Positions 16,595 through 25,933 of a DNA stretch of 64,000 nt are shown here, one piece after another. Made by a program: the position numbers and the translations under genes. Where the stretch lies: positions 242,957 through 306,956 of the forward strand of contig NZ_SUMB01000013.1 in NCBI RefSeq assembly GCF_005048155.1, written 5' to 3'. Each line of letters starts with the position of its first letter. Position 1 is the first letter of the stretch. The stretch is from Streptomyces piniterrae. Lineage in GTDB: Bacteria; Actinomycetota; Actinomycetes; Streptomycetales; Streptomycetaceae. Below the pieces are notes generated by a model. That model worked only from the letters and a program-made list of their open reading frames with translations, was not told the origin of the DNA and did not search any database.

Positions 16595-17929
16595 CTACTG
16601 GTGGCCGCAGGTGGACGCGCCGGCAGGGGGCGTGGCGTACGCCGCTCCGGTCGAGCCGGTGCCCGCGGCGGGGTCCAGCCAGGGCAGGTCGTGCCCCATC
16701 CGGTCCCGCTTGGTGCGCAGATACCGGAGGTTGTGCTCGCCGGCCTGGACGGCCACCGGCTCGCGCCCGTTGACCTTCAGTCCGTGCCGCACCAGGGCGG
16801 CGGTCTTCTCGGGGTTGTTGGTCATCAGGCGCAGCGAGCGGACGCCGAGGTCCTGGAGCATCTGCGCGCCCGCAGCGTAGTCGCGGGAGTCGGCGGGCAG
16901 CCCCAGTTCGAGGTTGGCGTCGAGGGTGTCGCGGCCGCGCTCCTGGAGTTCGTAGGCGCGCAGCTTGGACAGCAGGCCGATGCCGCGTCCCTCGTGGCCG
17001 CGCAGGTAGATCACCACGCCGCGGCCGGCCTCGGTGATCTGTTCCAGCGACGCCTCCAGCTGGGGGCCGCAGTCGCAGCGCAGCGAGTGGAAGATATCGC
17101 CGGTCAGGCACTCGGAGTGGACCCGGACCAGGACGTCTTCACCGTCGCCGATCTCGCCGGCGACCAGCGCGATGTGCTCGACGCCGTCGACGGTGGAGCG
17201 GTAGCCGTACGCGGTGAACTCGCCGTGTGCGGTGGGCAGCCGGGTCTCGGCCTCGCGGCGGACGGTGGGCGTGGACCGCTGCCGGTAGGCGATCAGGTCC
17301 TCGATGGAGATGATCGCCAGGCCGTGCTTGCGGGCGAACGGCACCAGTTCGGGCAGCCGCAGCATGGTGCCGTCCTCGCCGGCGATCTCCACGATCGCGG
17401 CGGCCGGGCGCAGTCCGGCGAGCCGGGCGAGGTCGACGCCGGCCTCGGTGTGACCGTTGCGGACCAGCACGCCGCCGGGCCTGGCGCGCAGCGGGAAGAT
17501 ATGGCCGGGGCGCACGAAGTCGCCGGCGACCGATTCGCCGGCGGCGAGCAGCCGGAGGGTGGTGGCGCGGTCGGCGGCGGAGATGCCGGTGCTGACGCCG
17601 TGCGCGGCGGTGGCGTCGACGGACACGGTGAACGCGGTCCGCATCGACTCGGTGTTGTTCTCGACCATCTGCGGGAGTTCGAGGCGGTCCAGCTCCGGGC
17701 CCTCCATGGGGGCGCAGATCAGTCCGCGGCACTCGCTCATCATGAAGGCGACGATCTCGGGGGTGGCCTTCTCCGCCGCGATGACGAGGTCGCCCTCGTT
17801 CTCGCGGTTCTCGTCGTCCACGACGACGACGGGGCGGCCGGCGGCGATCTCGCTGATGGCCAGTTCGATGGGGTCCAGCGCCAGTGCCTCGGTGGCCTCG
17901 GCGTCGTACCAGCTCTGCAGTGCGGTCAT
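16595..17929 (-). CDS. ribBA: Bifunctional DHBP synthase / GTP cyclohydrolase II
   Basis: This fused enzyme supplies both riboflavin precursors. The N-terminal RibB domain (about 15-215) shows DDENRENEGDL and RPGHIFPLRA. The C-terminal RibA domain (about 220-420) shows the zinc site SECLTGDIFHSLRCDCG and RGHEGRGIGL. The 444-residue start is the ATG at 17929, overlapping the stop of the upstream ribM gene by 4 bp (ATGA); longer readings upstream are shadows of ribM. A short Gly/Ala/Thr-rich tail after residue 425 is not conserved. Confidence 0.95.
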   Translation of the reverse strand: MTALQSWYDAEATEALALDPIELAISEIAAGRPVVVVDDENRENEGDLVIAAEKATPEIVAFMMSECRGLICAPMEGPELDRLELPQMVENNTESMRTAFTVSVDATAAHGVSTGISAADRATTLRLLAAGESVAGDFVRPGHIFPLRARPGGVLVRNGHTEAGVDLARLAGLRPAAAIVEIAGEDGTMLRLPELVPFARKHGLAIISIEDLIAYRQRSTPTVRREAETRLPTAHGEFTAYGYRSTVDGVEHIALVAGEIGDGEDVLVRVHSECLTGDIFHSLRCDCGPQLEASLEQITEAGRGVVIYLRGHEGRGIGLLSKLRAYELQERGRDTLDANLELGLPADSRDYAAGAQMLQDLGVRSLRLMTNNPEKTAALVRHGLKVNGREPVAVQAGEHNLRYLRTKRDRMGHDLPWLDPAAGTGSTGAAYATPPAGASTCGHQ

Positions 17930-18579
17930 GCCGCTGCTCCTTCCAGGACGGGGCGGCTTTCCGCGCGAGAGCGCAGCCACCAATCGCGCATGCCCCACAC
18001 GACGAGGGCGAGATAGACGACGTAGACGAAACCGGAGAAGGCGAGTCCGCTGCTGAAGGCGAGCGGTACGCCGACGAGGTCGACCAGCAGCCAGGCGAAC
18101 CAGAACTCGACCAGGCCGCGCGCCTGGGCGACCATCGCGGCGAGCGTGCCGACGAAGATGTAGGCGTCCGGCCAGGGGTTCCAGGACAGCTGCGGGAACA
18201 GGGTGAACAGGGTGCCGACGGCGGCGGTGCCGAGGACGGTGCCGCCCAGCAGCAGCCCGCGCTCGCGCCGGCCGGCGAACCGTACGGCGATGGAACCGTC
18301 CTGCGCCCGCTGCCTGCCGCGCTGCCACTGCCGCCAGCCCCACACCGCCACGCCGATGACCAGCAGTTGCTTGCCGACTCCGCCGCTGAGGTGGGCGGAG
18401 GCGTAGGCGGCGACGAGGATGACGCCGGAGAGGAACTGGGCGGGCCAGGTCCATATGGAGCGCCGCCAGCCCAGGGCCAGGGCGGCCAGGCCGATGGTGT
18501 TGCCGATCATGTCGGACCAGATGACGTGCTGTCCGAAGGCGGTGAAGGCTTCGCCGCCCAGCCAGTCGAGAGCGCTCAC
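17926..18579 (-). CDS. ribM: PnuC-family riboflavin transporter
   Basis: A 217-residue membrane protein of the PnuC family with about seven hydrophobic segments and aromatic family motifs (WNPWPDAYIFVG, WFAWLLVDLVGVP). Because it lies inside the rib operon behind an FMN riboswitch, riboflavin is the likely substrate (RibM/PnuX type) rather than nicotinamide riboside; this assignment is from context. Its GTG start overlaps the ribE stop (GTGA) and its stop overlaps the ribBA start, so all three are translationally coupled. Confidence 0.9.
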   Translation of the reverse strand: MSALDWLGGEAFTAFGQHVIWSDMIGNTIGLAALALGWRRSIWTWPAQFLSGVILVAAYASAHLSGGVGKQLLVIGVAVWGWRQWQRGRQRAQDGSIAVRFAGRRERGLLLGGTVLGTAAVGTLFTLFPQLSWNPWPDAYIFVGTLAAMVAQARGLVEFWFAWLLVDLVGVPLAFSSGLAFSGFVYVVYLALVVWGMRDWWLRSRAESRPVLEGAAA

Positions 18580-19223
18580 CGGTCCATCTCCTTGATTTCC
18601 TCAAGGTCCTTGAGGTCCGCGGCGGTCTGCGCGGTGCCCCGGCCCAGCAGCCGCTCGACGTACTTCGCCAGCACGTCGACCTCCAGGTTGACGGGGTCGC
18701 CGACCTTCTTGATGCCCAGGGTGGTCAGGTCGAGGGTGGTGGGGATGAGGCTGATGGTGAAGTAGTCGTCCGCGGCGTCGACGACCGTGAGGCTGACGCC
18801 GTCGACGGTGATGGAGCCCTTCTCGACGACGTAGCGGGCCAGCGTCGCCGGCAGCGAGATCTTGACGATCTCCCAGTGCTCACCGGGGGTGCGTTCGGCG
18901 ATGGTGCCGGTGCCGTCCACATGGCCCTGGACGAGGTGCCCGCCGAGCCGGCCGCCGAGCGCCATGGGGCGCTCCAGGTTGACCCGCGAGCCGGCAGCCA
19001 GCGCGCCCAGGCTGGAGCGCTTGAGCGTCTCGGCCATCACATCCGCGGTGAATTCACCGTCGGCGGTGTCCACGACGGTCAGACAGACGCCGTTGACGGC
19101 GATCGAGTCGCCGTGCTTGGCGTCCTCGGTGACGAGGGGGCCGCGCAATCGGAAGCGGGAGGAGTCACCGAGGTTCTCGATGGTGACGACCTCACCCAGT
19201 TCTTCGACGATTCCGGTGAACAC
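18576..19223 (-). CDS. ribE: Riboflavin synthase, alpha subunit
   Basis: Riboflavin synthase dismutates two lumazine molecules to riboflavin. The 215-residue protein shows the expected duplication of two similar barrels: MFTGIVEELG with IAVNGVCLTV in the first half and GHVDGTGTI with ITVDGVSLTV in the second. It starts with GTG one nucleotide after the ribD stop and overlaps ribM by 4 bp. The symbol ribC is used for the same enzyme in some species. Confidence 0.96.
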   Translation of the reverse strand: MFTGIVEELGEVVTIENLGDSSRFRLRGPLVTEDAKHGDSIAVNGVCLTVVDTADGEFTADVMAETLKRSSLGALAAGSRVNLERPMALGGRLGGHLVQGHVDGTGTIAERTPGEHWEIVKISLPATLARYVVEKGSITVDGVSLTVVDAADDYFTISLIPTTLDLTTLGIKKVGDPVNLEVDVLAKYVERLLGRGTAQTAADLKDLEEIKEMDR

Positions 19224-19224
19224 T

Positions 19225-20349
19225 TCAGTTCTCCTCGTGGAGGGCGTGGCGAAGGGGAGTGGCGGTGATGCGCAGATCGGGGCCGAGGTGCTCGGTGTCG
19301 GTCACTTCGAGCCTCAACACTTCGGCGATGGTGGTGATTCCGGCGTCGCCGAGGGCGGTCGGGCCGGCGCCGAGCAGCGCCGGCGCGAGATAGCCGACGA
19401 CCTTGTCGACGGCCCCGGCGGCGAGGAAGGCCCCGGCGAGCGTGGGGCCGCCTTCGAGGAGCACCGAGCGCACATCGCGTGCGTACAGGGCCTGGAGCAG
19501 TGCGGGGATGTGCAGCCCGGGCCCCTCGGCGGCGCGTGGCAGCCGGACGATCGGGGCGAGACCGTCGAGGTGTGCGGTGTCCGCGTCCTCGGCGACGGCG
19601 ATGAGGGTGGGCGCGGTGCCGTCCAGGACCCGGGCGCCGGCCTTGACGGCGGTGGCGCCGGTGTCGACGACGACCCGCAGCGGCTGGCTGATCTCGTCGT
19701 CCGACAGGCTGATGCGGACGCCGAGCTGCGGGTCGTCGGCGCGGGCGGTGCCGGAGCCGACGATGACGGCGTCCGCGGCGGCCCGCAGCCGGTGCACGTC
19801 GGCGCGCGACTGGGGCGAGGAGATCCAGCGGCTGGTGCCGTCCGCGGCGGCGATCCGGCCGTCGAGGGTGGCGGCGTACTTCCACAGCACGAAGGGGCGG
19901 CGGCGCAGGACGGAGGTCAGCCAGGCCTCGTTGCCCGCGGCGGCGTCGTCGGCGAGCAGTCCGCCCTCGACGTCGACGCCGGCCTCGGCCAGGGTGACGG
20001 CGCCGCCGGTGGCGGCCGGTGTGGGGTCGGGCACGGCGTAGACGACACGGGCGATCCCGGCGTCGATCAGCGCGCGGGAGCAGGGGCCGGTGCGCCCTGT
20101 GTGGTCGCAGGGTTCCAGGGTGACGACGGCGGTGCCGCCCCTGGCGCGCTCGCCGGCCGCGCGCAGGGCGTGGATCTCGGCGTGCGGCCCGCCGGCGCGC
20201 CGGTGCCAGCCCTCGCCCGCGATACGGCCGGCGGAGTCCAGGACGACACAGCCCACGACAGGGTTGGGGCTGGTGTGCCCGAGGCCGCGCGCGGCGAGCT
20301 CAATGGCTCGGCGCATCGCCGCGGTCTCATCGGGGGCTGCGGTGGCCAC
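19225..20349 (-). CDS. ribD: Bifunctional diaminohydroxyphosphoribosylaminopyrimidine deaminase / uracil reductase
   Basis: RibD carries out deamination and then NADPH-dependent reduction in riboflavin synthesis. The N-terminal deaminase domain (about 1-145) has the zinc motifs PHAEIHAL and LEPCDHTGRTGPC; the reductase domain (about 150-370) follows with LDGRIA and LEGGPTLAGAF. I chose GTG at 20349 (374 residues) because AGGAGGA lies 4 nt upstream; upstream in-frame residues fall in the riboswitch expression platform. First gene of the rib-his operon. Confidence 0.94.
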   Translation of the reverse strand: MATAAPDETAAMRRAIELAARGLGHTSPNPVVGCVVLDSAGRIAGEGWHRRAGGPHAEIHALRAAGERARGGTAVVTLEPCDHTGRTGPCSRALIDAGIARVVYAVPDPTPAATGGAVTLAEAGVDVEGGLLADDAAAGNEAWLTSVLRRRPFVLWKYAATLDGRIAAADGTSRWISSPQSRADVHRLRAAADAVIVGSGTARADDPQLGVRISLSDDEISQPLRVVVDTGATAVKAGARVLDGTAPTLIAVAEDADTAHLDGLAPIVRLPRAAEGPGLHIPALLQALYARDVRSVLLEGGPTLAGAFLAAGAVDKVVGYLAPALLGAGPTALGDAGITTIAEVLRLEVTDTEHLGPDLRITATPLRHALHEEN

Positions 20350-20502
20350 CGGGTCCTCCTGCCTCTCAGGGCACGGACTCCGGGGCTGTCTGGACGACAG
20401 AAGCGGAAAACAAAGCCACGGGGACACCGCGACCGGAAAAAGGGGCTCGCCCGGAAACGACCGGACGCGCCGCCGACGGCGGTGTACCGAAGCTCGCCCG
20501 CC

Positions 20503-20629
20503 GCGCACTGCCTCCCATCCGGACTTTCACCGTCGGTGCAGGAATTTCACCTGCTCAACCGGCCGCTGGCTGCGGACGGGTCGCGGACTGTAACCGCCGG
20601 TTCGGAATTACACCGACCCCGGAGTGCGC
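20503..20629 (-). promoter_or_regulatory. FMN riboswitch (RFN element)
   Basis: On the minus strand the leader of ribD contains the RFN consensus blocks in order: GGGGTCGGTGTAATTCCGA, CCGGCGGTTACAGTCCGC, GGTGAAATTCCTGCACCGA and CGGTGAAAGTCCGGATGGGA. The closing stem P1 is GCGCACT (20623-20629) with AGTGCGC (20503-20509). FMN binding should lower expression of ribD and the coupled genes. The expression platform lies in 20350-20502. Confidence 0.95.
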
Positions 20630-20826
20630 TGCTGCTCTTATGTCAGTACAGCTTCAGTCTGCCACGGCTGATCGTCGACCATGCGAGCGAAGCCCTGTGG
20701 GTTGCCTCACAGCTCCCGGCGCGTCGCGCTATGTCACATCCCGCGCGCGTGCTTCGTCGTAACCGGAGTACCCGACGGGCGCACCCCCCTGCGCTCCCGC
20801 TGTCTCCCACTTCAAGGACGGATCCG

Positions 20827-21591
20827 ATGGCGACGATTCTGGTGACCGGTGGCACGGGCACGCTCGGACGGCCCCTGGTCGACCGGCTGCTCGGCGAGGG
20901 CCATGACGTGCGGTCGCTGAGCCGGCGGCCGCACACCGGCACCGAGCACCCCCGGCTGCGGGCGTACGCGGTCGATCTGCGCGACGGCACCGGGCTCGAC
21001 GCGGCGGTGGCCGGGGTGGACGCGATCGTGCACTGCGCCTCGACGCCGACGGGCGGGGACACGGAAGCGGCCGGACGGCTGATCGCGGCGGCGAAGGCGG
21101 CGGATGTCCCGCATCTGGTCTATATCTCGATCGTCGGTGTGGACCGGATTCCACTGCGCTACTACCGCGCCAAGCTCGCGGTGGAGCGGGCGATCGAGGA
21201 GTCGGGCATCGGCTGGACGGTGCTGCGGACCACGCAGTTCCACGATCTGGTGCTCCAGGCGGTCAAGGCCGGCGCCCGGTCGCCGGTGCTGCCGGTGCCG
21301 ACGGGGGTGCGGGTGCAGCCGGTCGAGGTGCGTGAAGTGGCCGACCGGCTGGCCGAGTTGGCGGCCGGCGAGCCGGCCGGACGGGTTCCCGACATGGGCG
21401 GCCCGGAGGTGCTGGAGGCCTGGGACCTCGCGCGGACGACACTGCGGGCGGGCGGACGGCACCGGCTGCTGGTGCCGCTGTGGCTGCCGGGCCCGACGTT
21501 CGCGGGGTTCCGGCGGGGCGACCACCTCACGCCGCGCCATGCCGACGGGCGGCGGACGTACGCGGAGTTCCTGGCGGTTCGCTGCGCTTAG
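20827..21591 (+). CDS. NmrA/SDR-type NAD(P)-binding protein
   Basis: A 254-residue atypical short-chain dehydrogenase with the N-terminal dinucleotide-binding motif TGGTGTLGRP (about residues 7-16), an acidic or basic second-strand end SLSRRPH that suggests NADP preference, and VYISIVGVD followed by YYRAK, the position of the catalytic Tyr-Lys pair. It resembles NmrA-like or nucleoside-diphosphate-sugar epimerase-like proteins. Substrate unknown. ATG at 20827 starts exactly at MATILVTGG; a long upstream open frame is antisense to the riboswitch and rib genes. Confidence 0.82.
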   Translation: MATILVTGGTGTLGRPLVDRLLGEGHDVRSLSRRPHTGTEHPRLRAYAVDLRDGTGLDAAVAGVDAIVHCASTPTGGDTEAAGRLIAAAKAADVPHLVYISIVGVDRIPLRYYRAKLAVERAIEESGIGWTVLRTTQFHDLVLQAVKAGARSPVLPVPTGVRVQPVEVREVADRLAELAAGEPAGRVPDMGGPEVLEAWDLARTTLRAGGRHRLLVPLWLPGPTFAGFRRGDHLTPRHADGRRTYAEFLAVRCA

Positions 21592-21876
21592 CCTGGGCCG
21601 GCTTGGTTGCCCGCCGTTTTCGGCGGGGACGCTGCGCTTGGGCTGGGCCCGTCTTCGGCTGTCCCGCCGTTGTGGTTGGTGTGTGCTGTTGCCGCTGCGC
21701 GGGGCTTTTCGGCTGCGGTGCCGGACCTCAGGACTCCGTCATGAGTTCCGGCCCCTCCCGTGGGTGGGTGGTGGGAGGTGGTGGGGGTGTGTCGTAGGCC
21801 GTTGTCTGCGGCTCGTGGTCCGGGAGATCCCTCGCCCCGGTTTCGGGAAGGGGCGGGGCCGGGGAAGCTGACCCAT

Positions 21877-23100
21877 GTGCGTGCACCCGGCAGCGCGGCG
21901 AACAACCCATCGGCCCAGCCCAGGCGCAGCGCCATCGCCCTGGTCTTTCTCGTCCACGGCGCGGTGACCGGCAGTTTCGCCACCCGCATTCCCTGGATCC
22001 AGGACCACACCGGCATCACCCCCGGCCAGCTCGGCCTGGCCCTCGCCTTCCCCGCGATCGGTGCGTCCCTGGCCATGCCGCTGGCCGGCCGGATCAGCCA
22101 TCGTCTGGGCGCCCGCACCGCGCTGCGCGTACTGCTCGCCCTCTGGACGCTGGCGCTGGCCGTGCCCGCCTTCTCCCCCGGCCTGTACGCGCTCTGCGCG
22201 GCGCTGCTGCTCTACGGTGCCACCTCCGGGATGGCGGACGTCGCGATGAACGCGCTGGGCGTGGAGACCGAGGACCGGCTCGGCCGGCCGATCATGTCGG
22301 GCCTGCACGGCATGTGGAGCGTGGGCGCGCTGCTGGGCTCGGCGGCCGGCACCGTCGCCGCGCACGCGGGGACGGACGCCCGGCTCCATCTGGGCGGCGC
22401 AGCCCTCGCGTTGACCGTCCTCGGGGCGCTCGTCTGCCAGGGTGTGCTGGATCTGCGCAGCGGCCCCGGGGAGCACCCGCCGCCGCGCTTCTCGCTGCCG
22501 CCCAGGTCCGCGCTGCTGATCGGCGCGGTGGGGTTCTGCGCGGTGTTCGCGGAGGGCTCGGGGCTGGACTGGTCGGCGGTCTATCTCCGCGACGTTCTGG
22601 GTACCGACGCGGGCCTGGCGGCCGCCTCGACCACCGCCTTCGCCTGCACGATGGCGGCGGCCCGGCTGGCCGGCGACGCGGTGGTGGCCCGCTTCGGCGC
22701 GGTGCGCACCGTACGGGCGGGCGGGGTGCTGGCGACGGCGGGCGCCCTGCTGGTGACGACGGCGGGGCATCCGGCGCCGGCGTTGGCCGGGTTCGCGCTG
22801 ATGGGCCTGGGTATCGCGGTCGTGGTGCCGCTCGCCTTCGCGGCCGCCGCGCGCAGCGGCCCCGCGCCCAGCCAGGCGATCGCGGGCGTCGCGACGATCA
22901 CCTACACGTCCGGCCTGATCGCGCCGTCCGCGATCGGCGGTGTCGCCGAGGCGACCTCGCTGACGGTGTCGTTCGGGCTGGTCGCGCTGCTGGCGTTCGG
23001 GCTGGTCATGGGTGCGCGGGTGGTGCGGACGCCGGGGCGCGCGGCGGAGGAGGCACCGGTGCCCAGGGCCGCGCCGGCCACCGATCCGGACCGGTCGTGA
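21877..23100 (+). CDS. MFS transporter, YbjJ-like
   Basis: A 407-residue major facilitator protein with about 12 transmembrane segments. Family features are the first-helix stretch GAVTGSFATRIPWIQ, the conserved loop HRLGARTAL after segment two, and MSGLHGMWSVG. YbjJ-like proteins are presumed exporters; substrate unknown. I placed the start at GTG 21877, preceded by GGGGAAG, since residues upstream of it do not look like MFS sequence. It converges with the thioesterase gene at 23180. Confidence 0.82.
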   Translation: MRAPGSAANNPSAQPRRSAIALVFLVHGAVTGSFATRIPWIQDHTGITPGQLGLALAFPAIGASLAMPLAGRISHRLGARTALRVLLALWTLALAVPAFSPGLYALCAALLLYGATSGMADVAMNALGVETEDRLGRPIMSGLHGMWSVGALLGSAAGTVAAHAGTDARLHLGGAALALTVLGALVCQGVLDLRSGPGEHPPPRFSLPPRSALLIGAVGFCAVFAEGSGLDWSAVYLRDVLGTDAGLAAASTTAFACTMAAARLAGDAVVARFGAVRTVRAGGVLATAGALLVTTAGHPAPALAGFALMGLGIAVVVPLAFAAAARSGPAPSQAIAGVATITYTSGLIAPSAIGGVAEATSLTVSFGLVALLAFGLVMGARVVRTPGRAAEEAPVPRAAPATDPDRS

Positions 23101-23179
23101 CCGGCGCCCCGATGACCGGTGCTTCCGGCCACGGCCGTGTCCCGGCCCGGCCGCTGTGCGGGCCCCGCCCCCGCGGCGG

Positions 23180-23656
23180 TCAGGCCGCCTCCGCCTCCGC
23201 CTCCGGGCGCAGCAGCTCCGCCGCTATCGTCCGGGCGCGCTCCGACCACGGCGTGGGCCGCAGCGCCTGCGGGTCGACGCGTACCAGCACCCGGTGGCCC
23301 TGCGCATAGGTGCCGGTGCCGTCCGCGTCGCAGAGCCGGAAGCCGTAGGTCAGGCCGGTGCGGCCGAGGCGTTCGACCCACAGGTGCGCGGCGTAGTGGC
23401 CTGGCCGGGTGACCGGGCGCTCGTAGGAGACGCGCATTTCCTTGATCACATTGCACATGTCGCCCGCGGCGGCCCAGTCGCCGTCGAAGCCGAAGCCCAG
23501 GCCGTGCCAGTACTCGGCCCAGGCGCGCTCGACGAGCAGCGGGTAGCGGGAGTTGTGGAGCATGCCGAGCGCGTCGAGGTCGTCGAAGTGGACGGTGACG
23601 GGGACCAGTTGCCCGTACGGGACGGGTGGGGCGGACTGGAGGGGTTCGACGCTCAC
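23180..23656 (-). CDS. Hotdog-fold acyl-CoA thioesterase
   Basis: A 158-residue YbgC/4-hydroxybenzoyl-CoA thioesterase-like protein. The signature FDDLDALGMLHNSRY (about residues 20-34) contains the conserved Asp region, followed by ERAWAEYWHGLGF and MRVSYERPVTRPGHY. I chose GTG at 23656 with AGGAG upstream; a longer reading to 23737 adds a basic, low-complexity leader. It likely hydrolyses small acyl-CoA thioesters; no neighbour defines the pathway. Confidence 0.82.
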   Translation of the reverse strand: MSVEPLQSAPPVPYGQLVPVTVHFDDLDALGMLHNSRYPLLVERAWAEYWHGLGFGFDGDWAAAGDMCNVIKEMRVSYERPVTRPGHYAAHLWVERLGRTGLTYGFRLCDADGTGTYAQGHRVLVRVDPQALRPTPWSERARTIAAELLRPEAEAEAA

Positions 23657-23819
23657 GGGTTCGCTGCTCCTGAGATTCTTGCCGCGGTCGCTGCGGCAGT
23701 GGGTGCCGCCGGGGCCGCTGTTACGGGACCGAGCCATCGTAAGCGGCTGCTTAGAATGCTTTGTCCCCCCGGTATGAAGACCTCGTTACGAAACCCCGTG
23801 ACGAAGAAGTGGAGCTGTC

Positions 23820-25214
23820 ATGGGCCTCGGTGTGCGCTGGACCGTGCATGGCGACGGGCGCAACCCGGCCCCCGGAGCCGTGGTCGGCCCGGACGAACGG
23901 CTGTCGTGGCCGCGGACCGCGGGCCTGGGCGCACAGCATGTCGTGGCGATGTTCGGCGCCAGTTTCGTCGCGCCGGTGCTGATGGGCCTCGACCCCAACC
24001 TCGCGATCATGATGTCCGGCGTCGCGACGGTCATCTTCCTGCTCGCCACCCGCGGCCGGGTGCCTTCCTACCTGGGCTGTTCGCTCTCGTTCGTCGGGGT
24101 CGCGGCGGTCATCCGGGCGCAGGGCGGCAGCAGTGCGACCGTGACCGGTGCGGTGCTGGTGGTCGGTGTCGCGCTCTTCCTCGTGGGCGTGGCCGTCCAG
24201 CGGTTCGGGGCACGGATCATCCACACGGCGATGCCCCCGGTGGTCACCGGCGCGGTGGTGATGCTGATCGGCTTCAATCTGGCGCCGGTGACGGCGAGCA
24301 CCTACTGGCCCCAGGACCAGTGGGTGGCGCTGCTGACGATGCTGGTCACCGGGCTCGCCGTGGTCTGTCTGCGCGGCTTCTGGTCGCGGATCGCGATCTT
24401 CCTCGGGCTGGTCTTCGGCTACGCCGTCTCCTGGCTCTTCGACCGGGTCTTCGGGATGATCCATTCGGTGAACGGCGCCGGCAAGGTCACCGACCACTGG
24501 CGGCTGGACTTCTCGGCGGTCGGCTCGGCGGACTGGATCGGACTGCCCTCGTTCCACGGGCCGAGCTTCGAGTGGTCGGCGATCCTGGTCGCGCTGCCCG
24601 TGGTGATCGCGCTGGTCGCGGAGAACGCCGGGCACGTCAAGGCGGTCGGCGAGATGACCGGCGACCCGCTGGACGACAAGCTCGGCACCGCGATCTCCGC
24701 GGACGGCGCGGCCTCGGTGCTCTCCACCGCGCTCGGCGGCCCGCCCAACACCACCTACTCCGAGAACATCGGCGTGATGGCGGCGACCCGGGTCTACTCC
24801 ACCGCGGCCTACTGGGCCGCTGCCGGCTTCGCCCTGCTCTTCGGCCTGTGCCCGAAGTTCGGCGCGGTGGTCGCCGCGATCCCCGGCGGGGTGCTGGGCG
24901 GTATCACCGTCATCCTGTACGGCATGATCGGCCTGCTCGGTGCGCAGATCTGGGTGCACAACAAGGTGGATCTGCGCAATCCGCTCAATCTGGTGCCGGT
25001 CGCGGCGGGCGTCATCATCGGCATCGGCGGTGTCGGCCTGCGGATCAGCGACCACTTCGAGCTGAGCGGCATCGCGCTGGGCACCCTCGTCGTCCTCTCC
25101 GGCTACCACGTGCTGCGCGCGCTGGCCCCCGCACATCTCAAGGCGCAGCCGCCGCTGCTGGACGAGGGGACGTCGTCGTACGACGAGGCCGCGGAGCGGC
25201 GGGAGACGGGCTGA
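23820..25214 (+). CDS. NCS2-family uracil permease-like transporter
   Basis: A 464-residue membrane protein with about 14 hydrophobic segments. The NCS2 signature GGPPNTTYSENIGVMAATR (about residues 303-321) has Glu before Asn as in UraA-type uracil permeases, while purine transporters usually have Gln or Asn there. The upstream ALVAENAGHVKAVG carries the second substrate-contact Glu. Proton-coupled uracil uptake is inferred. ATG at 23820 follows GTGGAG. It is a single-gene unit about 28 kb from the pyrimidine operon. Confidence 0.88.
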   Translation: MGLGVRWTVHGDGRNPAPGAVVGPDERLSWPRTAGLGAQHVVAMFGASFVAPVLMGLDPNLAIMMSGVATVIFLLATRGRVPSYLGCSLSFVGVAAVIRAQGGSSATVTGAVLVVGVALFLVGVAVQRFGARIIHTAMPPVVTGAVVMLIGFNLAPVTASTYWPQDQWVALLTMLVTGLAVVCLRGFWSRIAIFLGLVFGYAVSWLFDRVFGMIHSVNGAGKVTDHWRLDFSAVGSADWIGLPSFHGPSFEWSAILVALPVVIALVAENAGHVKAVGEMTGDPLDDKLGTAISADGAASVLSTALGGPPNTTYSENIGVMAATRVYSTAAYWAAAGFALLFGLCPKFGAVVAAIPGGVLGGITVILYGMIGLLGAQIWVHNKVDLRNPLNLVPVAAGVIIGIGGVGLRISDHFELSGIALGTLVVLSGYHVLRALAPAHLKAQPPLLDEGTSSYDEAAERRETG

Positions 25215-25221
25215 CCGGCGT

Positions 25222-25269
25222 GGACGGCGCGGGGTGCGGACGCTGGTGGTCATGCCCCGCGCCCCGTCC
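25222..25269. terminator. Bidirectional terminator hairpin
   Basis: GGACGG-CGCGGGG (25222-25234) pairs with CCCCGCG-CC-CCGTCC (25255-25269) with a 2-nt bulge, between the convergent uracil permease and phospholipase genes. Confidence 0.7.
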
Positions 25270-25277
25270 GGCGCAGC

Positions 25278-25733
25278 TCAGCCGAACTTCTTGACGGCCT
25301 GGTAGTACGTCCAGGCCAGCGCTCTGCAGGAGCGGCTCTTCATGCCCGAGTAGCGCTTGCAGACCCGTTTCAGGTCCTCGTACAGGGCGCTGTCCAGCCG
25401 TGATTTGTTGGCCGGGAACGTGCCCGCGTGCTTGTAGTTGCGGTAACCGAAGTCATGCCGCGCGCAGGAGATCTCGAAGGGGAAACCGAGCGGATTGTCG
25501 GGCGACGTCGAGCAATAGTCGGTGGACCAGTCGAATCCGTATGCGGACCATTGCGACTGATTTCCACGGGCGGCCACCCAGATCGCGTAGCTGATCGCAC
25601 TCGTCTGGGTCCAGCTCGACAGGACGCGGGGCTTGTCGGCGGGCGTTTCTAACTGCGCCGGGGAGGCCGCGACCAGCAGCGCTGACACGCTGAGGAGGGG
25701 AGTGGACAGGGCGGCGGCAAGTCGTCGGGACAT
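25278..25733 (-). CDS. Secreted prokaryotic phospholipase A2
   Basis: A 151-residue exported protein of the Streptomyces phospholipase A2 family, which releases the sn-2 fatty acid from phospholipids with Ca2+. Residues 1-30 are a signal peptide (ALLVAASPA). The mature part has the Ca2+ region FDWSTDYCSTSPDNP and the catalytic motif SCARHDFGYRN, with His and the following Asp; four Cys can form the two family disulfides. Mature length near 120 residues matches the characterised S. violaceoruber enzyme. Confidence 0.93.
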   Translation of the reverse strand: MSRRLAAALSTPLLSVSALLVAASPAQLETPADKPRVLSSWTQTSAISYAIWVAARGNQSQWSAYGFDWSTDYCSTSPDNPLGFPFEISCARHDFGYRNYKHAGTFPANKSRLDSALYEDLKRVCKRYSGMKSRSCRALAWTYYQAVKKFG

Positions 25734-25933
25734 GCGTCAACCTCCGGAATTCGGCGCCGTGTCGAACGCAGCCGTTCCTGGGGACGCCGAAATTATGCGG
25801 TTCTCAAAGGCCGTTGCCGCTCTCCGCGGCTCGACCGGAAAAGCCACAAGAGGGCGCGCCGTTTATTACCCCGATCCGGTCATGACCACTCGGCGGCCGT
25901 CGATATTCACCGGCCGGATGTCACGCTGAGCGA

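Noticed and set aside
18862..20826. Plus-strand open frame leading into the SDR gene
   Set aside because: It runs antisense to ribE, ribD and the FMN riboswitch; the SDR fold begins exactly at the ATG at 20827.
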